This document shows, in pieces, positions 12,318 through 24,319 of a stretch of 64,000 nt of DNA; position 1 is the first letter of the stretch, and the number at the start of each line of letters is the position of its first letter. The stretch covers positions 339,039,914 through 339,103,913 of the forward strand of contig NC_041394.2 of the NCBI RefSeq assembly GCF_900747795.2, written 5' to 3'. The notes under the pieces were generated by a model. The model had not been told where the DNA came from, did not search any database, and worked only from the letters and a program-made list of their open reading frames with translations. The position numbers were made by a program, and so were the translations under genes. This DNA comes from Erpetoichthys calabaricus (lineage: Eukaryota > Chordata > Cladistia > Polypteriformes > Polypteridae).

Positions 12318-13519
12318 CACTATACTGTATTGCCAAATGTTTTGGGACATCTCTCCAAATCATTGAATTCAGGTGTTCCAATCACTTCCATGGCCACAGG
12401 TGTATAATATTGAGCACCTAGGCATGTAGACTGCTTCTACGAACATTTCTGAAAGAATGGGTCGCTCTCAGGAGCTCAATGAATTCAAGCGTGGTACTGT
12501 GATAGGATGGCAGCTGTGCTATTATTCCATTCATCAAATATCCTCACTACTAAAAATTCAACTGTTAGTGGTATTATAACAAAGTGGAAGCAACTGGGAA
12601 CAACAGCAACTCAGCCATGAAGTGGTAGGTCATGTAAAATCAAAGAGCGGGAACAGCACATGCTGAGGCGTACAGTGTATAGAAGTCACCAACTTTCTGC
12701 GGAGTCAATAGCTACAGACCACCAAAAGCTCAAAAACAGTGCGAAGAGAGAGAGCTTCATGGAATGGGTTTCCATGGCCAAGCAGCTGCATCCAAGCCTT
12801 ACATCACCAAGTGCAATGCAAAGCGTCACATGCAGTGGTGTAAAGCCCACCGCCATAGCAGCAGTGCAGACGTGTCCTCTGGAGTGACAAATCATGCAAT
12901 CCGATAGACAAGTCTGGGTTTGGCGTTTGCCAGGAGAACGGGACTTGCCTGAGTGCATTCTGCAAAGTGTAAAATCTGGTTGGATTATGGTGTGGGGTCA
13001 TTTTTCAGGGGTTGGGCTTGGCCCCTTAGTTCCAGTGAAAAGAACTCTTAATGCTTCAACACATATGAAGCTATTTTGGACAATTTCATGCTCCCAACTT
13101 TGTGGGAACAGTTTGGGGATGACCCCTTCCTGTTCCAACATAACCGCGCACACACCAATGCACAAAGCTAGGTCTATATGATGATGAACGAGTTTGATGT
13201 GGAGGAACTTGACTGGCCTGTACAGAGCCCTGACCTCATCCCGACAGAACAGGTTTGGGATGAATTAGAGTGGAGACTGCGAGTGAGCCAGGAACTTCTT
13301 GTCCAACATTAGCCTGACCTCACAAATGCTCTCCTGGTCACAAATTCCCATTAACACACTCCTAAACCTTGTGGAAAGCCTTCTAAGAAGAGTTGAAGCT
13401 GTTATAGCTGCAAAGGGTGGGCCAACTCCATATTAAAGCCTATGTATTAAGAATGGGATGTCATTAAAGTTCATGTGTTTGTAAAGGCAGGTGTCCTAAA
13501 TATTTTTGTCAACATAGTG
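12318..13519 (+). mobile_element. Tc1-like element nested in an older Tc1
   Basis: Ends CACTATACTGTATTGCCAAA (12318) and complement GTCAACATAGTG (to 13519) are imperfect inverted repeats; left flank is TA, right flank CA, so the TA duplication has decayed. The transposase starts with MGRSQELNEFKRGTVIGWQ at 12458 and recognisable pieces follow: MLRRTVYRSHQLSAESIATD at 12660, VWVWRLPGERDLPECI at 12908, and SGVGLGPLVPVK near 13010. Several frameshifts and stops; inactive. Confidence 0.75.
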
Positions 13520-13546
13520 CAAATATTCAGACCCTTTTCTCAGTCC

Positions 13547-13675
13547 ATCCATCCATCCATTTTCCAGCCCGCTGAATCCAAACACAGGATCACGGGGGTC
13601 TGCTGGAGCCAATCCCAGCCAACACAGGGCACAAGGCAGGGAACCAATCCCGGGCAGGGTGCCAACCCACCGCAG
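13547..13675 (-). mobile_element. tRNA-headed SINE, 5'-truncated copy 1
   Basis: Only the 3' half of the SINE that is whole at 28990-29351. Its GGAT-repeat tail (read on minus) is at the left. Perfect 13-bp duplication CTTTTCTCAGTCC at 13534-13546 and 13676-13688 shows a true retroposition into the older Tc1. Confidence 0.85.
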
Positions 13676-15316
13676 CTTTTCTCAGTCCTTAGTGGAATTG
13701 TTTTGGGGTTGGTGTGACAAGCTTTGTACACCAGGATTTGGGATTTTTTTTCCTATGCAGATCTCAAACTCTATCAGGTTGGATGGAGACAATCAATAGT
13801 CAGCCATTTTCAGGTCTCTCCAGGGTTGTTCAAAGGGGTTCAAGTCTGGGTTCTGGCTGGGCCACTCAAGATCATTTTCCAAGTTGTCTTTAAACTACTC
13901 CTGTGTTTTCATTGCTTTGTGCTTATAGTTACTGTGCTGTTGTTAGGTGAACCACTAGCCCTGTCCGAGGTCAAGAGAGCTCTGGAGATGGATGTTATTA
14001 GGGATATCTCTGTGCTTTGCTGCATTAAGGTTCCCCTCAACACTATCTAGTCTCCTAGTTCCTGATACTGCTAGCAGCATGCTTTACAGTTTCCTCCACA
14101 TATGTCGCTTAGAATAGAAACCAAGCTGTTCAATCTCAGTTTCATCAGGCTAGCAAATCTTGTTTCTCACAATTTGAGAGTCCTTTAGCTGCTTTTTTAC
14201 AAACTCCAAGTGGACTTCTAAATGTCTTCTGTCTGGTTATTTTGCAATAATGGCCAGATAAGTGGGGTTTTGATGTGGTGGTTGTCTTTCTGGATGTTTC
14301 CTTCCATCTCCACACAGGTTCTTTAGAGCTCATCCAGAGTGAAGACTGCATTCTTGTCAAGGTCTTTTTCCCTGATTTCTCACTTTGGCCAGGCAGCCTG
14401 CAGTAGGAAGAGTCATGGTTGTTCCAAATCTCTTTCATTTAAGAATTATGGATGCCTTTGTGCTTTTGGGAACCTTCACTGCTGTGTAAGTTTTTTTTGT
14501 AGTCTTCCCAAGATCTGTGCCTTAACACAATCCTGTTTCTAAACTCTATAGGCAGTTTCTTTGACCTCATGGATTGGTTTTTGCTCTGATACATGTTGCC
14601 AACTGTAGAATCTTTTATAGATAGTTGTGTGACTTTCCTAATTATGTCCAATCAATTGAACTGAGCACAAATGAATTGCAAACAAGGTGTAAAAACATCT
14701 TAATGATGATCAATAGAATGAGATGCACATAAGGCAGGTTTCAAGTGTCACAGTAAGTGGTCTTAATACTTTTTAATTTTTTAATTTTTAATAAATTTGT
14801 AAAAATTCCTAAAATCCTGTTAGCTTTGTTATTCTGGGATGTTGAGTGTTACCTGATTATTATGTATTTAAGATAAAGATTGCAGCGAAAAATTTAAAAA
14901 AAAAAGAGTGAAGGGGTCAATGAGCTATACATATACATATACATACATATACAGTGTGGCAAAAAAGTATTTAGTCAGCCACCAATTGTGCAAGTTCTCC
15001 CACTTAAAAAGATGAGAGAGGCCTGTAATTTTCATCATAGGGATACCTCAACTATGAGAGACAAAATGAGAAAAAAAATCCAGAAAATCACATTGTCTGA
15101 TTTTTAAAGAATTTATTTGCAAATTATGGTGGAAAATAAGTATTTGGTCACCTACAAACAAGCAAGATTTCTGGCTCTCACAGACCTGTAACTTCTTCTG
15201 TAAGAGGCTCCTCTGTCCTCCACTCATTACCTGTATTAATGGCACCTGTTTGAACTCGTTATCAATATAAAAGACACCTGTCCACAACCTCAAACAGTCA
15301 CACTCCAAACTCCACT

Positions 15317-15754
15317 ATGGCCAAGACCAAAGAGCTGTCAAAGGACACCAGAAACAAAATTGTAGACCTGCACCAGGCTGGGAAGACTGAATCTGCAATA
15401 GGTAAGCAGCTTGGTGTGATGAAATCAACTGTGGGAGCAATTATTAGAAAATTAAAGACATACAAGACCACTGATAATCTCCCTCGATCTGGGGCTCCAC
15501 GCAAGATCTCACCCCGTGGTGTCAAAATGATCACAAGAACGGTGAGCAAAAATCCCAGAACCACACGGGGGGACCTAGTGAATGACCTGCAGAGAGCTGG
15601 GACCAAAGTAACAAAGGCTACCATCAGTAACACACTACGCCGCCAGGGACTCAAATCCTGCAGTGCCAGACGTGTCCCCCTGCTTAAGCCAGTAAATGTG
15701 CAGGCCCGTCTGAAGTTTGCTAGAGAGCATTTGGATGATCCAGAAGAGGAATGA
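15317..15754 (+). pseudogene. Tc1 transposase, N-terminal part
   Basis: 145 codons from [20 protein letters not shown]. The paired-like helix-turn-helix DNA-binding region spans about residues 1-110, including the GRPR-like [11 protein letters not shown]. The reading frame fails at [10 protein letters not shown], where about 25 bases usually coding the WSDE region are missing. That removes the first catalytic aspartate of the DDE triad, so simple read-through could not give an active enzyme. The rest of the protein continues in another frame at 15746-16316. Confidence 0.9.
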
Positions 15755-16316
15755 AACCAAAATAGAACTTTTTGGTAAAAACTCTACTCGTCATGTTTGG
15801 GGGAGAAAGAATGCTGAGTTGCATCCAAAGAACACCATACCTACAGTAAAGCATGGGGGTGGAAACATCATGATTTGGGGCTGTTTTTCTGCAAAGGGAC
15901 CAGGACGACTGATCCATGTAAAGGAAAGAATGAATGGGGCCATGTATCGTCAGATTTTGAGTGAAAACCTCCTTCCATCAGCAAGGGCATTGAAGATGAA
16001 AGTTGGCTGGGTCTTTCAGCATGACAATGATCCCAAACACACCACCCGGGTAACGAAGGAGTGGCTTTGTAAGAAGCATTTCAAGGTCCTGGAGTGGCCT
16101 AGCCAGTCTCCAGATTTCAACCCCATAGAAAATCTTTGGAGGGAGTTGAAAGTCAGTGTTGCCCAGCGACAGCCTGAAAACATCACTGCTGTAGAGGAGA
16201 TCTGCATGGAGGAATGGACAAAAAGACCAGCAACAGTGTGTGAAAAACTTGTGAAGACTTACAGAAAACGTTTGACCTCTGTCATTGCCAACAAAAGGTA
16301 TATAACAAAGTATTGA
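15746..16316 (+). pseudogene. Tc1 transposase, catalytic part
   Basis: The C-terminal two thirds of the same transposase, beginning [20 protein letters not shown]. It keeps the second aspartate ([11 protein letters not shown]) and the final glutamate ([11 protein letters not shown]) of the DDE catalytic centre, plus [13 protein letters not shown]. It ends at ITKY and TGA at its natural place. There is no start of its own in the correct part of the protein; the methionine at 15717 is out of the ancestral frame upstream of the deletion. Confidence 0.88.
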
Positions 16317-16533
16317 GATGAAGTTTTGTTAATGACCAAATACTTGTTTTCCACCATAATTTGTAAATAAATTCTTCGAAAATCAGACAATGTGATTTTC
16401 TGGATTTTTTTTCTCATTTTGTCTCTCATAGTTGAGGTAAACCTATGATGAAAATTACAGGCCTCTCTCATCTTTTTAAGTGGGAGAACTTGCACAATTG
16501 GTGGCTGACTAAATACTTTTTTGCCCCACTGTA

Positions 16534-17965
16534 CTTTTTAAGCCCATTATAACCAATTTTGATACTATATACAGTATAACAAAGCTGGTAGAATTATTTC
16601 GGCATGTGGAATAACATTGTAAGATAGGGTCGGCACGACACCGCTGAAAAGTCTGCCTTATAGAATAAGAACAAACAAATTGCACCTAATTGATCAAAAA
16701 GCCCCCACCTCTACTACCACATCAGTCTGACCAAATACAAATTGATGAATACTCCTACCAGAGTACAGACTTACGGTGCTTACTTGTGATGGGCCAATTA
16801 ATTTCTATTGGACAAGTTTCACTCCAAATAACTCGATCAGTTATTAGTAACTTGAGCTGATCTTAAAAAATTATTTTTTTCTTTTGTCAGCATCCCCTTT
16901 TCTAAGCTTCATGCTAATTTAAGTTGTGCTGTTCTGTTCTGCAAAGTGTTATGGCACTTGGAAAACTGCATATGAATTTTTATTGCTGAAACGGAATGTT
17001 CACGCAAAGTTTGCAAGAGATTAAAGATTGGAATGTTGGCTTTTACATTAAGTAAGGTGTGGAATATGTGGACAAGATGATCCGCTGTGGCAACCCCTAA
17101 CGGGAACAGCCGAAAGAAGGAGAATGAACTAAGAAAAATGAGAAAAATGAATCTGAAGAGTCACCTTGTTAATGAAGAGGAACAGCAGATGTATATGTTG
17201 TCCAGCTGAACTAGGAGTGGATGAAAAAGGAAGCACATCTTTGGCAGAAATTAAACAAGAAGATGCTTTAATGAGTTCAGACCTTTTCTTTTTGTTCTTT
17301 AATTAAAAAAAGATATGCCTTGTCTGTATGTGGAAAGTGAGCAAGCTTGTATTTAGTATAGCACCTCACATTCTGAATTAGAAGAACAGATAAAGATGAA
17401 TTTACCATTGCTGTTTAGTAAACAGTAGGCTTGATAGCTTAAGAACCAAATGTCTCGGTTTTAAATGGAAACTTGTTAAGCATGTTAGGCTTGTATGCCC
17501 TTGATAAACATCTTATAAGCATTTGATTAAAAGTGTGGTATGACATGCAGTTGGTATGACAAGTGTATGACATGCAGTTCATATTATTTAATGCCATACA
17601 TATTATGGATGGATGTTTTGATAGATGAGCAGGAAGATGAAGCATACAGAGGGTCTCATGTTGAAATGACTGACACTCACAAAACGTTTTGCCCTCCTAA
17701 AATGGTATGGATATTCTAATTTGCAATATGTGTGCAATTTCAAGACCAATACTCAGTAACACTCTTACCTTGAAAAACGGATGCATTTGGTTAAGTTAAG
17801 ATGTTTTTTTTTTTTCTCACTTGGATCCTAGTACTCTTTGCCTCAATTTTAATGTCAAGTACAACTTACAGAAAATATTTCACTTTAGAACACAATTTCT
17901 ATCAGCAAATTAATATATACCATGATTGTGAAGAAATAACTTTGACTTGAAAAATACTGCATTGA
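16534..17965. other. intron of gene 1, mostly unremarkable
   Basis: No gene seen. At 17075-17125 there is a short RTE-type LINE tail (GATCCGCTGTGGCAACCCCT and on). The remainder is AT-rich. Confidence 0.4.
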
Positions 17966-18067
17966 TCATTTAAACCTCACTGCAATGTTTCACATAAAAT
18001 GCAAGAGATCTCCCTTTTGGGCCCATAATCTCAACCAAAAAACAAACATTTGTTCTTCCACACTTAC

Positions 18068-18404
18068 TTTCGACAGACTGATGCGTAGGTGCTGGTTGAT
18101 TTCCTTGAGTTCTAACAGGCAAAATGTCCTCAGTCCTCTTTATGTCAGACTGTAATGACTCAGACTTCAACTTGATGTCGACACACTCCATACTTTTTTG
18201 CCTGTGCCACTCAATGCTGACAGACGTCTCCTCAGCCTCTTCTTTAATGTCCACAGTTACCGGTTTATGATGCTCATCCTTAATGCAAAGATTCTCCTTG
18301 TTAGGGTAGACAGACTCCCATTCAGAGTCCTCCTTCTTAATATTTGCAGTTGTTATCTCCATGTTGTTTATGTCAGCCTCACACATCTCCTCTTTCACAT
18401 TCAT
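18068..18404 (-). CDS. C2H2 zinc-finger gene 1, acidic KEE N-terminal exon
   Basis: First coding exon: 112 codons plus one base. It starts MNVKEEMCEADINNMEIT and is acidic, with repeated hydrophobic-Lys-x-Glu cores (VKEE, IKKE, IKDE, IKEE), a pattern that matches the SUMO acceptor consensus. The donor, read on minus, is TCGAAA|GTAAGT at 18068/18067. The exon is preceded by a good acceptor, TTTTCTTTCCACAG, giving a 37-base leader (18441-18405). Exon start, leader size, donor word and donor phase all match gene 2 at 40118-40579. No KRAB, BTB or SCAN domain is visible. This N-terminal module is a familiar partner of zinc-finger arrays in fish gene families, but its function is not known to me. 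Confidence 0.8.
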
Positions 18405-18441
18405 CTTGATGCTATGGTAAACGGAAACTGCTTCTTCTTTA

Positions 18442-18455
18442 CTGTGGAAAGAAAA
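18442..18455 (-). promoter_or_regulatory. splice acceptor before KEE exon, gene 1
   Basis: Minus-strand TTTTCTTTCCACAG is a strong polypyrimidine tract plus AG. A short leader (AAAGAAGAAGCAG start) then leads to the ATG at 18404. This implies a non-coding upstream exon. Confidence 0.6.
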
Positions 18456-19981
18456 AGATATAGTCCCATCATAAATATGCCAATCATATCTAAAAATAGT
18501 TCATTTTCTTTTTATATCACTCTCGGTTAAAGTTTGTGTCAAGTCAGGCAGTTTAAAGAAATCACCTTAAAACACATTGACAGTAAATTAGGAAATGTGG
18601 TGTGAAAATCTAAAAGGCCTTGAGGAAGACCACCTCACAAAGTTGTGTTCCACAAGTACTCATTCGTAGGCTTACACATACTGTGTTTAAAATTAAGTGT
18701 TAAATGGCAGGCCTCTGGATTTGTTGCATGTGTTAGTTTAACTTAAGATGTCTTTATTGAGTTTTTAGGACAACTTAGTGGAATCAAAGCAGTAACATGG
18801 GATCCATTAAGGGAAATTTACAGCATGAAAATTAAGCAGATTTCAGTATGAATATCAAGCTGACCTTACTATAGATGGTATCACTCACGTCGGGCACCAT
18901 AACAGGTCTCCAGTACAGCAGCAAAGCTGTGAGAATAATATGAGGCACCATTTAAGAAAAAAAAAAAACCCTATAAATATCCTGTCAAACAACTGTGTGT
19001 ATGTGACTCAGTACATGCACCAGTATTTCCATATAGCTCTACTCAGATCCTTTTTGTTTCCCACTTAAACAGCACTTCATTCCATTAGTCCTTCCAGATT
19101 CAGCATGTTAAAGTCTTAAGACGTGTCAGTATCTTCATGTAGCACAAGAACAGTAAGCGGACTGTTTATTCTTACATTTGTATACGTCATCAGATCTACA
19201 TGTTTGTGAAAGCGTTATGAAAGAGTTGCCTTTCAGTGCATACTGTATCACTCATGACTTGCTCCATCCACCATGTCCCATCTTAAGTGTTCTCCTTCCC
19301 AATGTCAAATTCATGCTGGCCATGAACATCATATTCCAAATTGTATGAAAAACATTGTGATGCCATCTCAACTGAGTTGATATTACTTTTCTACCTAACA
19401 GAAATAACTACAGTGCTGACAGTTTTCCAGATTAGTCAATGAGTTTCCTTATTTCACACAATTAAACTATATGAGCCATTATACAGTAAGCATGAAATTT
19501 TTTCTTTCGATATTTTCTAATTTCCTCTTGAAGAAAGAAAGCAATCTACATTTGGGCAGGATATGCAAATGTGTAAAAAGAAAATACAAATGTGGTCAAA
19601 ATTTGTACAGGAGAACAATCCTCAAACTTCAAAAAGGATGCATTTAAAATAGAATATCAGATGGAGAACATAATGTTGTTGACATCTCCAAACTCAAGTA
19701 AACTATTAAAATTAGTCAAATCAAAATGTTTCTTAAAAGTCTTTCCAGGAAACGGAAATGTACACCTAGTTTCATTTTTAACAAACATGGGGGATTACAG
19801 TTTCTACTATTATAACCCTGCAAAATTAAGAAATTACCTATGAAATTATCAGCCTTTCATTAACAAATTTAAATGAGTTAACTTTTACTTAACAGACACA
19901 ATTCCTCTCCCCATAACTTTTCTCTTTGAGACACTGAATGATTTCCTATTCTCATGTTTGTTGAAAACTTGGAAGTCTCTC
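18456..19981. other. gene 1 upstream intron, no feature
   Basis: No exon, transposon end or RNA gene recognised. A poly-A run lies at about 18956-18968. Confidence 0.35.
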
Positions 19982-20477
19982 TTAACACTAGAATTACCAG
20001 AGCCTATGAAAAAACTTGTAGATCCGGCCCACCTTAAATCGCTTCTTAAAACCATTCTCACCTCTCCGCCAGCGTCTTTTGTCATCTAAATGTACTGATA
20101 AAGACAAGCTGCCAGCAGCCGGCTATTCCATCCCCCCAACGACTTAGAACGTAAACGAGCTTTTCCCAGCTCATGCCTTGATTGATTATCTGGGAGTGAA
20201 GTGGAGTTTTAGAGTAGAAATAATAGATTGTTATTTGGAACACACACATTTCATATGTGTTGCATTTCTACAGTAATCTGTGTAAACACTTTGTTAAAAC
20301 AGAAATGTTTTATATATTCTAGTAGCAAATGACAAAATGTAGGCATAAACTATATAATGTATGAAGCCTGAAGTCCAAATATCAAAGAAACACTTTCACA
20401 AAAGGTACAAAAAAAAAAGCCACCGCCAAAAAAATCCACCTTAGTGTGTGACATTGACACTCATTTGCTATTGCTGC

Positions 20478-20547
20478 TTCCGTGGCGCAACAGTATCAGT
20501 CGCTGACTGAGAATCAGAAGGTCATGAGTTCGATCCTACACAACTCC
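20478..20547 (+). repeat. tRNA-like sequence, left arm
   Basis: Contains a Pol III box A-like CGTGGCGCAACAGTATC and box B-like GAGTTCGATCC, with an anticodon-stem-like CTGA/TCAG. Acceptor stem does not pair well, so I do not call a functional tRNA. It may be a degenerate tRNA-derived SINE head. Confidence 0.5.
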
Positions 20548-21659
20548 CTTTTGAGAAGTGTTCTTATTTTCACTATTTTAGAATAAAAAGATACATTTGA
20601 TTTCAGTCTGTAACAGCCGGTGTAATTTATGATATTTGTAAAGGTTAGCTTTATTTTTTTTTTTTTAATTCACTTTTCATTGTCTCAGTCGCGTTCAGGA
20701 TCCTTCCCTACCGCCCCCCACCTGACACTGCTGTTTTCACATAAAGACGCGCTATAGTTCTGCAGTTTATCACGATACATATGACCGCGTGTTTTTTTCC
20801 CCCAATATTGCCAGTCCCCACATGTTGCTGTATGCTGTTTCTTTTGTACTCCAGGACATGCAGATGAAAGCATAGTAAAGAGCAGTAACTTCAGCGCTAT
20901 ATGCAATCATCAGACACTCCCTATCTGATGCTGTTTTCACATAAAGATGCGTTAAAGTTCTGCAGTGTACTTGTGACTGCATTGTCGTACCAATGCTTGC
21001 GAACTGAAGTGTCTGCATGCACTTTTCGTGGCATTATACGTGTATTTTTTGAGCATGCCCATGTAGCTCAAACACAGGAACATATGTTGATGTAAAAGTA
21101 TAACAAAACAAGTGCACTTTTATTCAAGACTATAACCGAAGAAAACAGAAAGCAAGTTACAGTAGGAGGTTGATATGACAGCTTGCGTGGTGGAATGCTA
21201 AGAACTGCTGATTTCCATTCTGTGCTATATAACTGTTAACATTTGAATCTGATGATTGCATATAGCGCTGTCTTATTCAGTGTGCGCAAGAACATGCAGG
21301 TGGCCAGTTGCTGAGTGCTACAACGCACATTTTAAAAAAAGAAAGAGACAAATATATGTGACGTTTTGAAGAAATCATTTTTATGACGCGAATAGTACCA
21401 ATCAGAAAACATCGTCGAAGTAATGCAATATTATTTGAAAACGAACAGCATCAGATCGGGTGTGAAGTTATACTGGCGCTGTTTGAGTCAGATCAGAAGC
21501 TGAATAAGCTGAAAAAGCTCCTGTTCTGACTCTAAGTAAAAAAGCATGAATTAATCAACAAAAATAACCGCGATTGACATTTTAAAGTTAACGATTTACA
21601 GTGCATACCAATTTATAAATTCAATGTCCATTTGAGGAAAAAAAAAACACTTTCTTCAA

Positions 21660-21743
21660 AGCTGGGAATCGAACTCACGTCTCTGTAGCACAGTAGGGCA
21701 GCTGTGCTCCAAGTCAGCAAACCGTAGCGTTAAGCCACGGAAG
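21660..21743 (-). repeat. tRNA-like sequence, right arm
   Basis: Read on minus: CTTCCGTGGCTTAACGCTAC at the box A place and GAGTTCGATTCC at box B, with a longer variable region like class II tRNAs. It mirrors 20478-20547, both reading into the element. A functional tRNA is not claimed. Confidence 0.5.
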
Positions 21744-22471
21744 GTGTCGTAGCATCCTTGAAACTTTTGTAAAAGTGTTTATTTAATGTTTGGACTTCAG
21801 GCTTCACAGATTCTATAGTTTATGCCTACATTTTGTAACATTTATTACTAAAATATGAAAAAGTTTCTGTTTTAGCAATGTGTTTACACAGATTACTGTA
21901 GAAACGGAACACGCATGAAATGCATGTGTTCCAAATAACGATCTATTATTTCCATTCTAAAACTCCAGCAGTTCAGTCACTCCCAGGTAATCAAACAAGG
22001 CATGAGCTGGGAAAACTTAGTGAACGTTCTGCGACGGTGGGGGATGGAATAGCCGGCTGCTCGCTGCTCCTCTTAATCGGCACATTTAGAAGACAAAAGA
22101 GAGGTGAGAACGGTTTTAAGGTGGGCCAGATCTACGAGTTTTTTCGTAGACTCTGGTAATTCTAGTGTTAAATGCGAAAAACATTAAAAGATATGTGACT
22201 CTGTCCCAGATTTGCCTTTTTCCTTAATTAAATGCAATAATACCATTGGACATTCTTTCATTAAATAGATTACCATTTACAAATGAAGTTAACATTATGG
22301 ACAAAAATTAAATTATTTTATAAAATGTTTATTAATTCATAAAACTGATCCTTTAGCAACATTTCAATGGTGAAATCGACAAAGGAAATGCTATCACTCA
22401 ATCTGGGCCTTTTTGTAGAAGTTTTTAACAATATGAAAATGAAAGTTTTGGTGTTTAAAACACAGAATACT

Positions 22472-22587
<116 letters not shown>

Positions 22588-24159
22588 TGTAGCTGAGATC
22601 TATCTAAAACTAGTATCCACCACAACATGACTCTCACACATAATCATACTGGTTAAATGAAAGAATCCAAATGCATCTCTCATAACTCCATGGACAGAGC
22701 TTTAATAAGTGTATTAGTTTAATATGTCAAAAATATTTTATAAACCTATCTTTTTCTACTTACATGCACAGAACCAGATTTAGCACAGGGATTCACCATA
22801 TAAGAACTGCTAGGCAAGCATTATAAGACAAGAAAGTTAGGGACAACTGTGAAATGGCCAGTCAGACTGATGACCATTGTATACTACTTTTTTGTCTAAG
22901 TCAGCATGCAACTGTATGTTCTTTGCCTTGTTTAGAATGGCATGATTCACCTAACTAGGGGCCTGCACATGAAGAAAGAGTATAAAGCCTTGGAACATCA
23001 CCTGGCACACCTTTGAAGCTGACGGGCGGATGGGAGATAACGTCATCCTATCCTGAAAATGGCAGACTCTACACATCGGGCCCCCACTCTCAAACAGTTT
23101 TTTTGTTTGTTTTTTTTTTGCCATTGGCTTCCTTTGTCTGTTATGCAGCTTAAACCATCATTAAAGAAAGCTAAGATATTTCTCCTATGTGATTTCTTTA
23201 TACCACTGTATCACCAACGGAGGGGTATCGCCTTTTAATATCATATGTATATAGATTTGGATTATGTAACACACCACATTAAATTATTAAAAAGTTTTAA
23301 AAGCATGAAGAACCAACTTCATATGCAAAGAACACTTCCCATAATGAAATGGTGCTTTGTTAAGCAATGGTTCTATGAGGAATCACACAACCCAGTAAAG
23401 AACCATAAAATGCCATTAAGGAAATAGTATTTTTAAAGAGAACGATTACTTTATTTCGAGGCTGCTGGACGTGATGGCTGTCTTGTTAGTATGGTGACTG
23501 GCTGAACCTCACTGCTTCATATGGCCTGAACTATTCACCATAACAGCAATCATGGCATTACATGTGTAGGTGACTTCAGCTACCCGCTCATGCTGGGGCT
23601 TTAAACCTTTCCTTTTAAACCTTTCCTCACATGCAGGCGGTGTCTGGATGCATAAGATGTAAACTAGCAAAAATGTCAATGTAAACCTCAAGTTCGGAAA
23701 CAAATTGTCTATCAGATAAGCGTGCTTTTTAAATGGATAATTTAATGAACTGAGCACTACATTAGCTCTTGGAAATATCACGTTGATTTCTATATTTCTT
23801 TTTCTTCTTCTTTTTAAGTGATATTGCCTCCTTCTCGAGCTGAAAGCCCAGGGAACATCTGACTGAAGAAACAGAGGACACCGAATTAATATATGAACAG
23901 GCGCTTTTAAAGAAGAAATAGAAGAATAGAAATCGATAACCTGAAGGGCGCCGAGCCGCAAGCAAAAGAAAATGAATAGCAAGTCACTCGCGACATAAAC
24001 ATAATCAGTCGATCAGAGTCCTTCTAACTCCACTTGTCTGCGATTCAAATCGCGCAACAATGAACACAGCGAATGAAAAATCCAATGTACGAACAATGAC
24101 AGAGCCGATCTCGGATCAATCACTTCTGCTTCCGGGTATTACGATTAAAGGCGACTCAC
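22588..24159. other. gene-free stretch, possible LTR fossil within
   Basis: No gene recognised. About 22850-23230 has a TATA-like AGTATAAAGCC, a polyadenylation-like CATTAAAG and a GC-richer middle, which could be an old solo LTR; ends are not resolved. From about 23940 the sequence becomes CpG-richer towards the promoter candidate at 24264. Confidence 0.25.
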
Positions 24160-24260
24160 CCAACTACAAGAACACGCCGTCTTGTTTACTGCCTCCAGGT
24201 GACTGCTCAAGCTTAGAGGCACTTCATTTTAGTGTCCTTCTCAGTTTAAAGACACTTGTT
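24160..24260 (-). other. candidate leader exon of gene 1
   Basis: On the minus strand a good donor, AGTTGG|GTGAGT, ends at 24160/24159, about 100 bases after the minus-facing promoter motif (24264-24281). It would splice to the acceptor at 18441. Non-coding. Purely inferred from position and motif. Confidence 0.35.
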
Positions 24261-24263
24261 TTT

Positions 24264-24319
24264 GTCGCCTTTGATGACGTGTTTAGATTACAGTGCCCTG
24301 TGACGTCACCAAAGGCGAC
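24264..24319. promoter_or_regulatory. head-to-head CRE-linked promoter motif
   Basis: Two inverted copies of one motif with a spacer of about 20 bases. Plus copy: GTGACGTCACCAAAGGCGAC (24300-24319), with a perfect CRE, TGACGTCA. Minus copy: CACGTCATCAAAGGCGAC (24281-24264). The plus copy is nearly identical to 32036-32055. CRE is the binding site of CREB/ATF factors and is common in CpG-type promoters. The layout suggests divergent transcription: minus into gene 1, plus into an unknown transcript with a donor at 24562/24563 (AATAG|GTGAGT). Inference. Confidence 0.5.

Larger units (their letters stand above)
12118..14935 (-). mobile_element. old Tc1-like element split by a second Tc1 and a SINE
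   Basis: The left end (GTGCCCTTAGGAAGTATTGA, 12122 on) and right end (AGAGTGAAGGGGTC, about 14905) resemble the inverted ends of a common fish Tc1 family. The minus-strand transposase N-terminus is readable in pieces: MRSKKLPIEFRNRIVLRHRS near 14560, then SGKKTLTRMQSSL and KPHLSGHYCKITRQ at 14145-14438. A second Tc1-like element (12318-13519) and a truncated SINE (13547-13675) sit inside. It has many stops and frameshifts. Confidence 0.6.
14952..16531 (+). mobile_element. Tc1-like element, nearly whole, internal deletion
   Basis: Inverted ends CAGTGTGGCAAAAAAGTATT and AATACTTTTTTGCCCCACTG, with TA at both sides (14950-14951, 16532-16533), inside a CATATA microsatellite. The long terminal repeats run about 190 bases (AATTGTGCAAGTTCTCCCAC inward). 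One transposase gene, split into two open frames, lies inside. Confidence 0.92.
19986..22167. mobile_element. TTAA-flanked DNA element with ~400-bp inverted arms
   Basis: Perfect termini CACTAGAATTACCAGAG and CTCTGGTAATTCTAGTG, each bordered by TTAA (19982-19985, 22168-22171). The arms (about 19986-20410 and 21765-22167) are homologous over their length, roughly 80% by eye, with shared words such as ATGTAGGCATAAACTATA and GCCTGAAGTCCAAA. TTAA duplication is known for piggyBac and Kolobok; which one, if either, is not resolved. The 1.1-kb centre has no recognisable transposase. It contains a direct repeat near 20727 and 20930 (GCTGTTTTCACATAAAGA). Both arms end inwards in tRNA-like sequences. 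Confidence 0.8.

Noticed and set aside
15298-15654. 118-codon minus frame
   Set aside because: Antisense shadow of the Tc1 transposase at 15317.
20478-21743. Two tRNA genes
   Set aside because: Boxes A and B are present but acceptor stems do not pair and both lie in a transposon's arms; called tRNA-like only.
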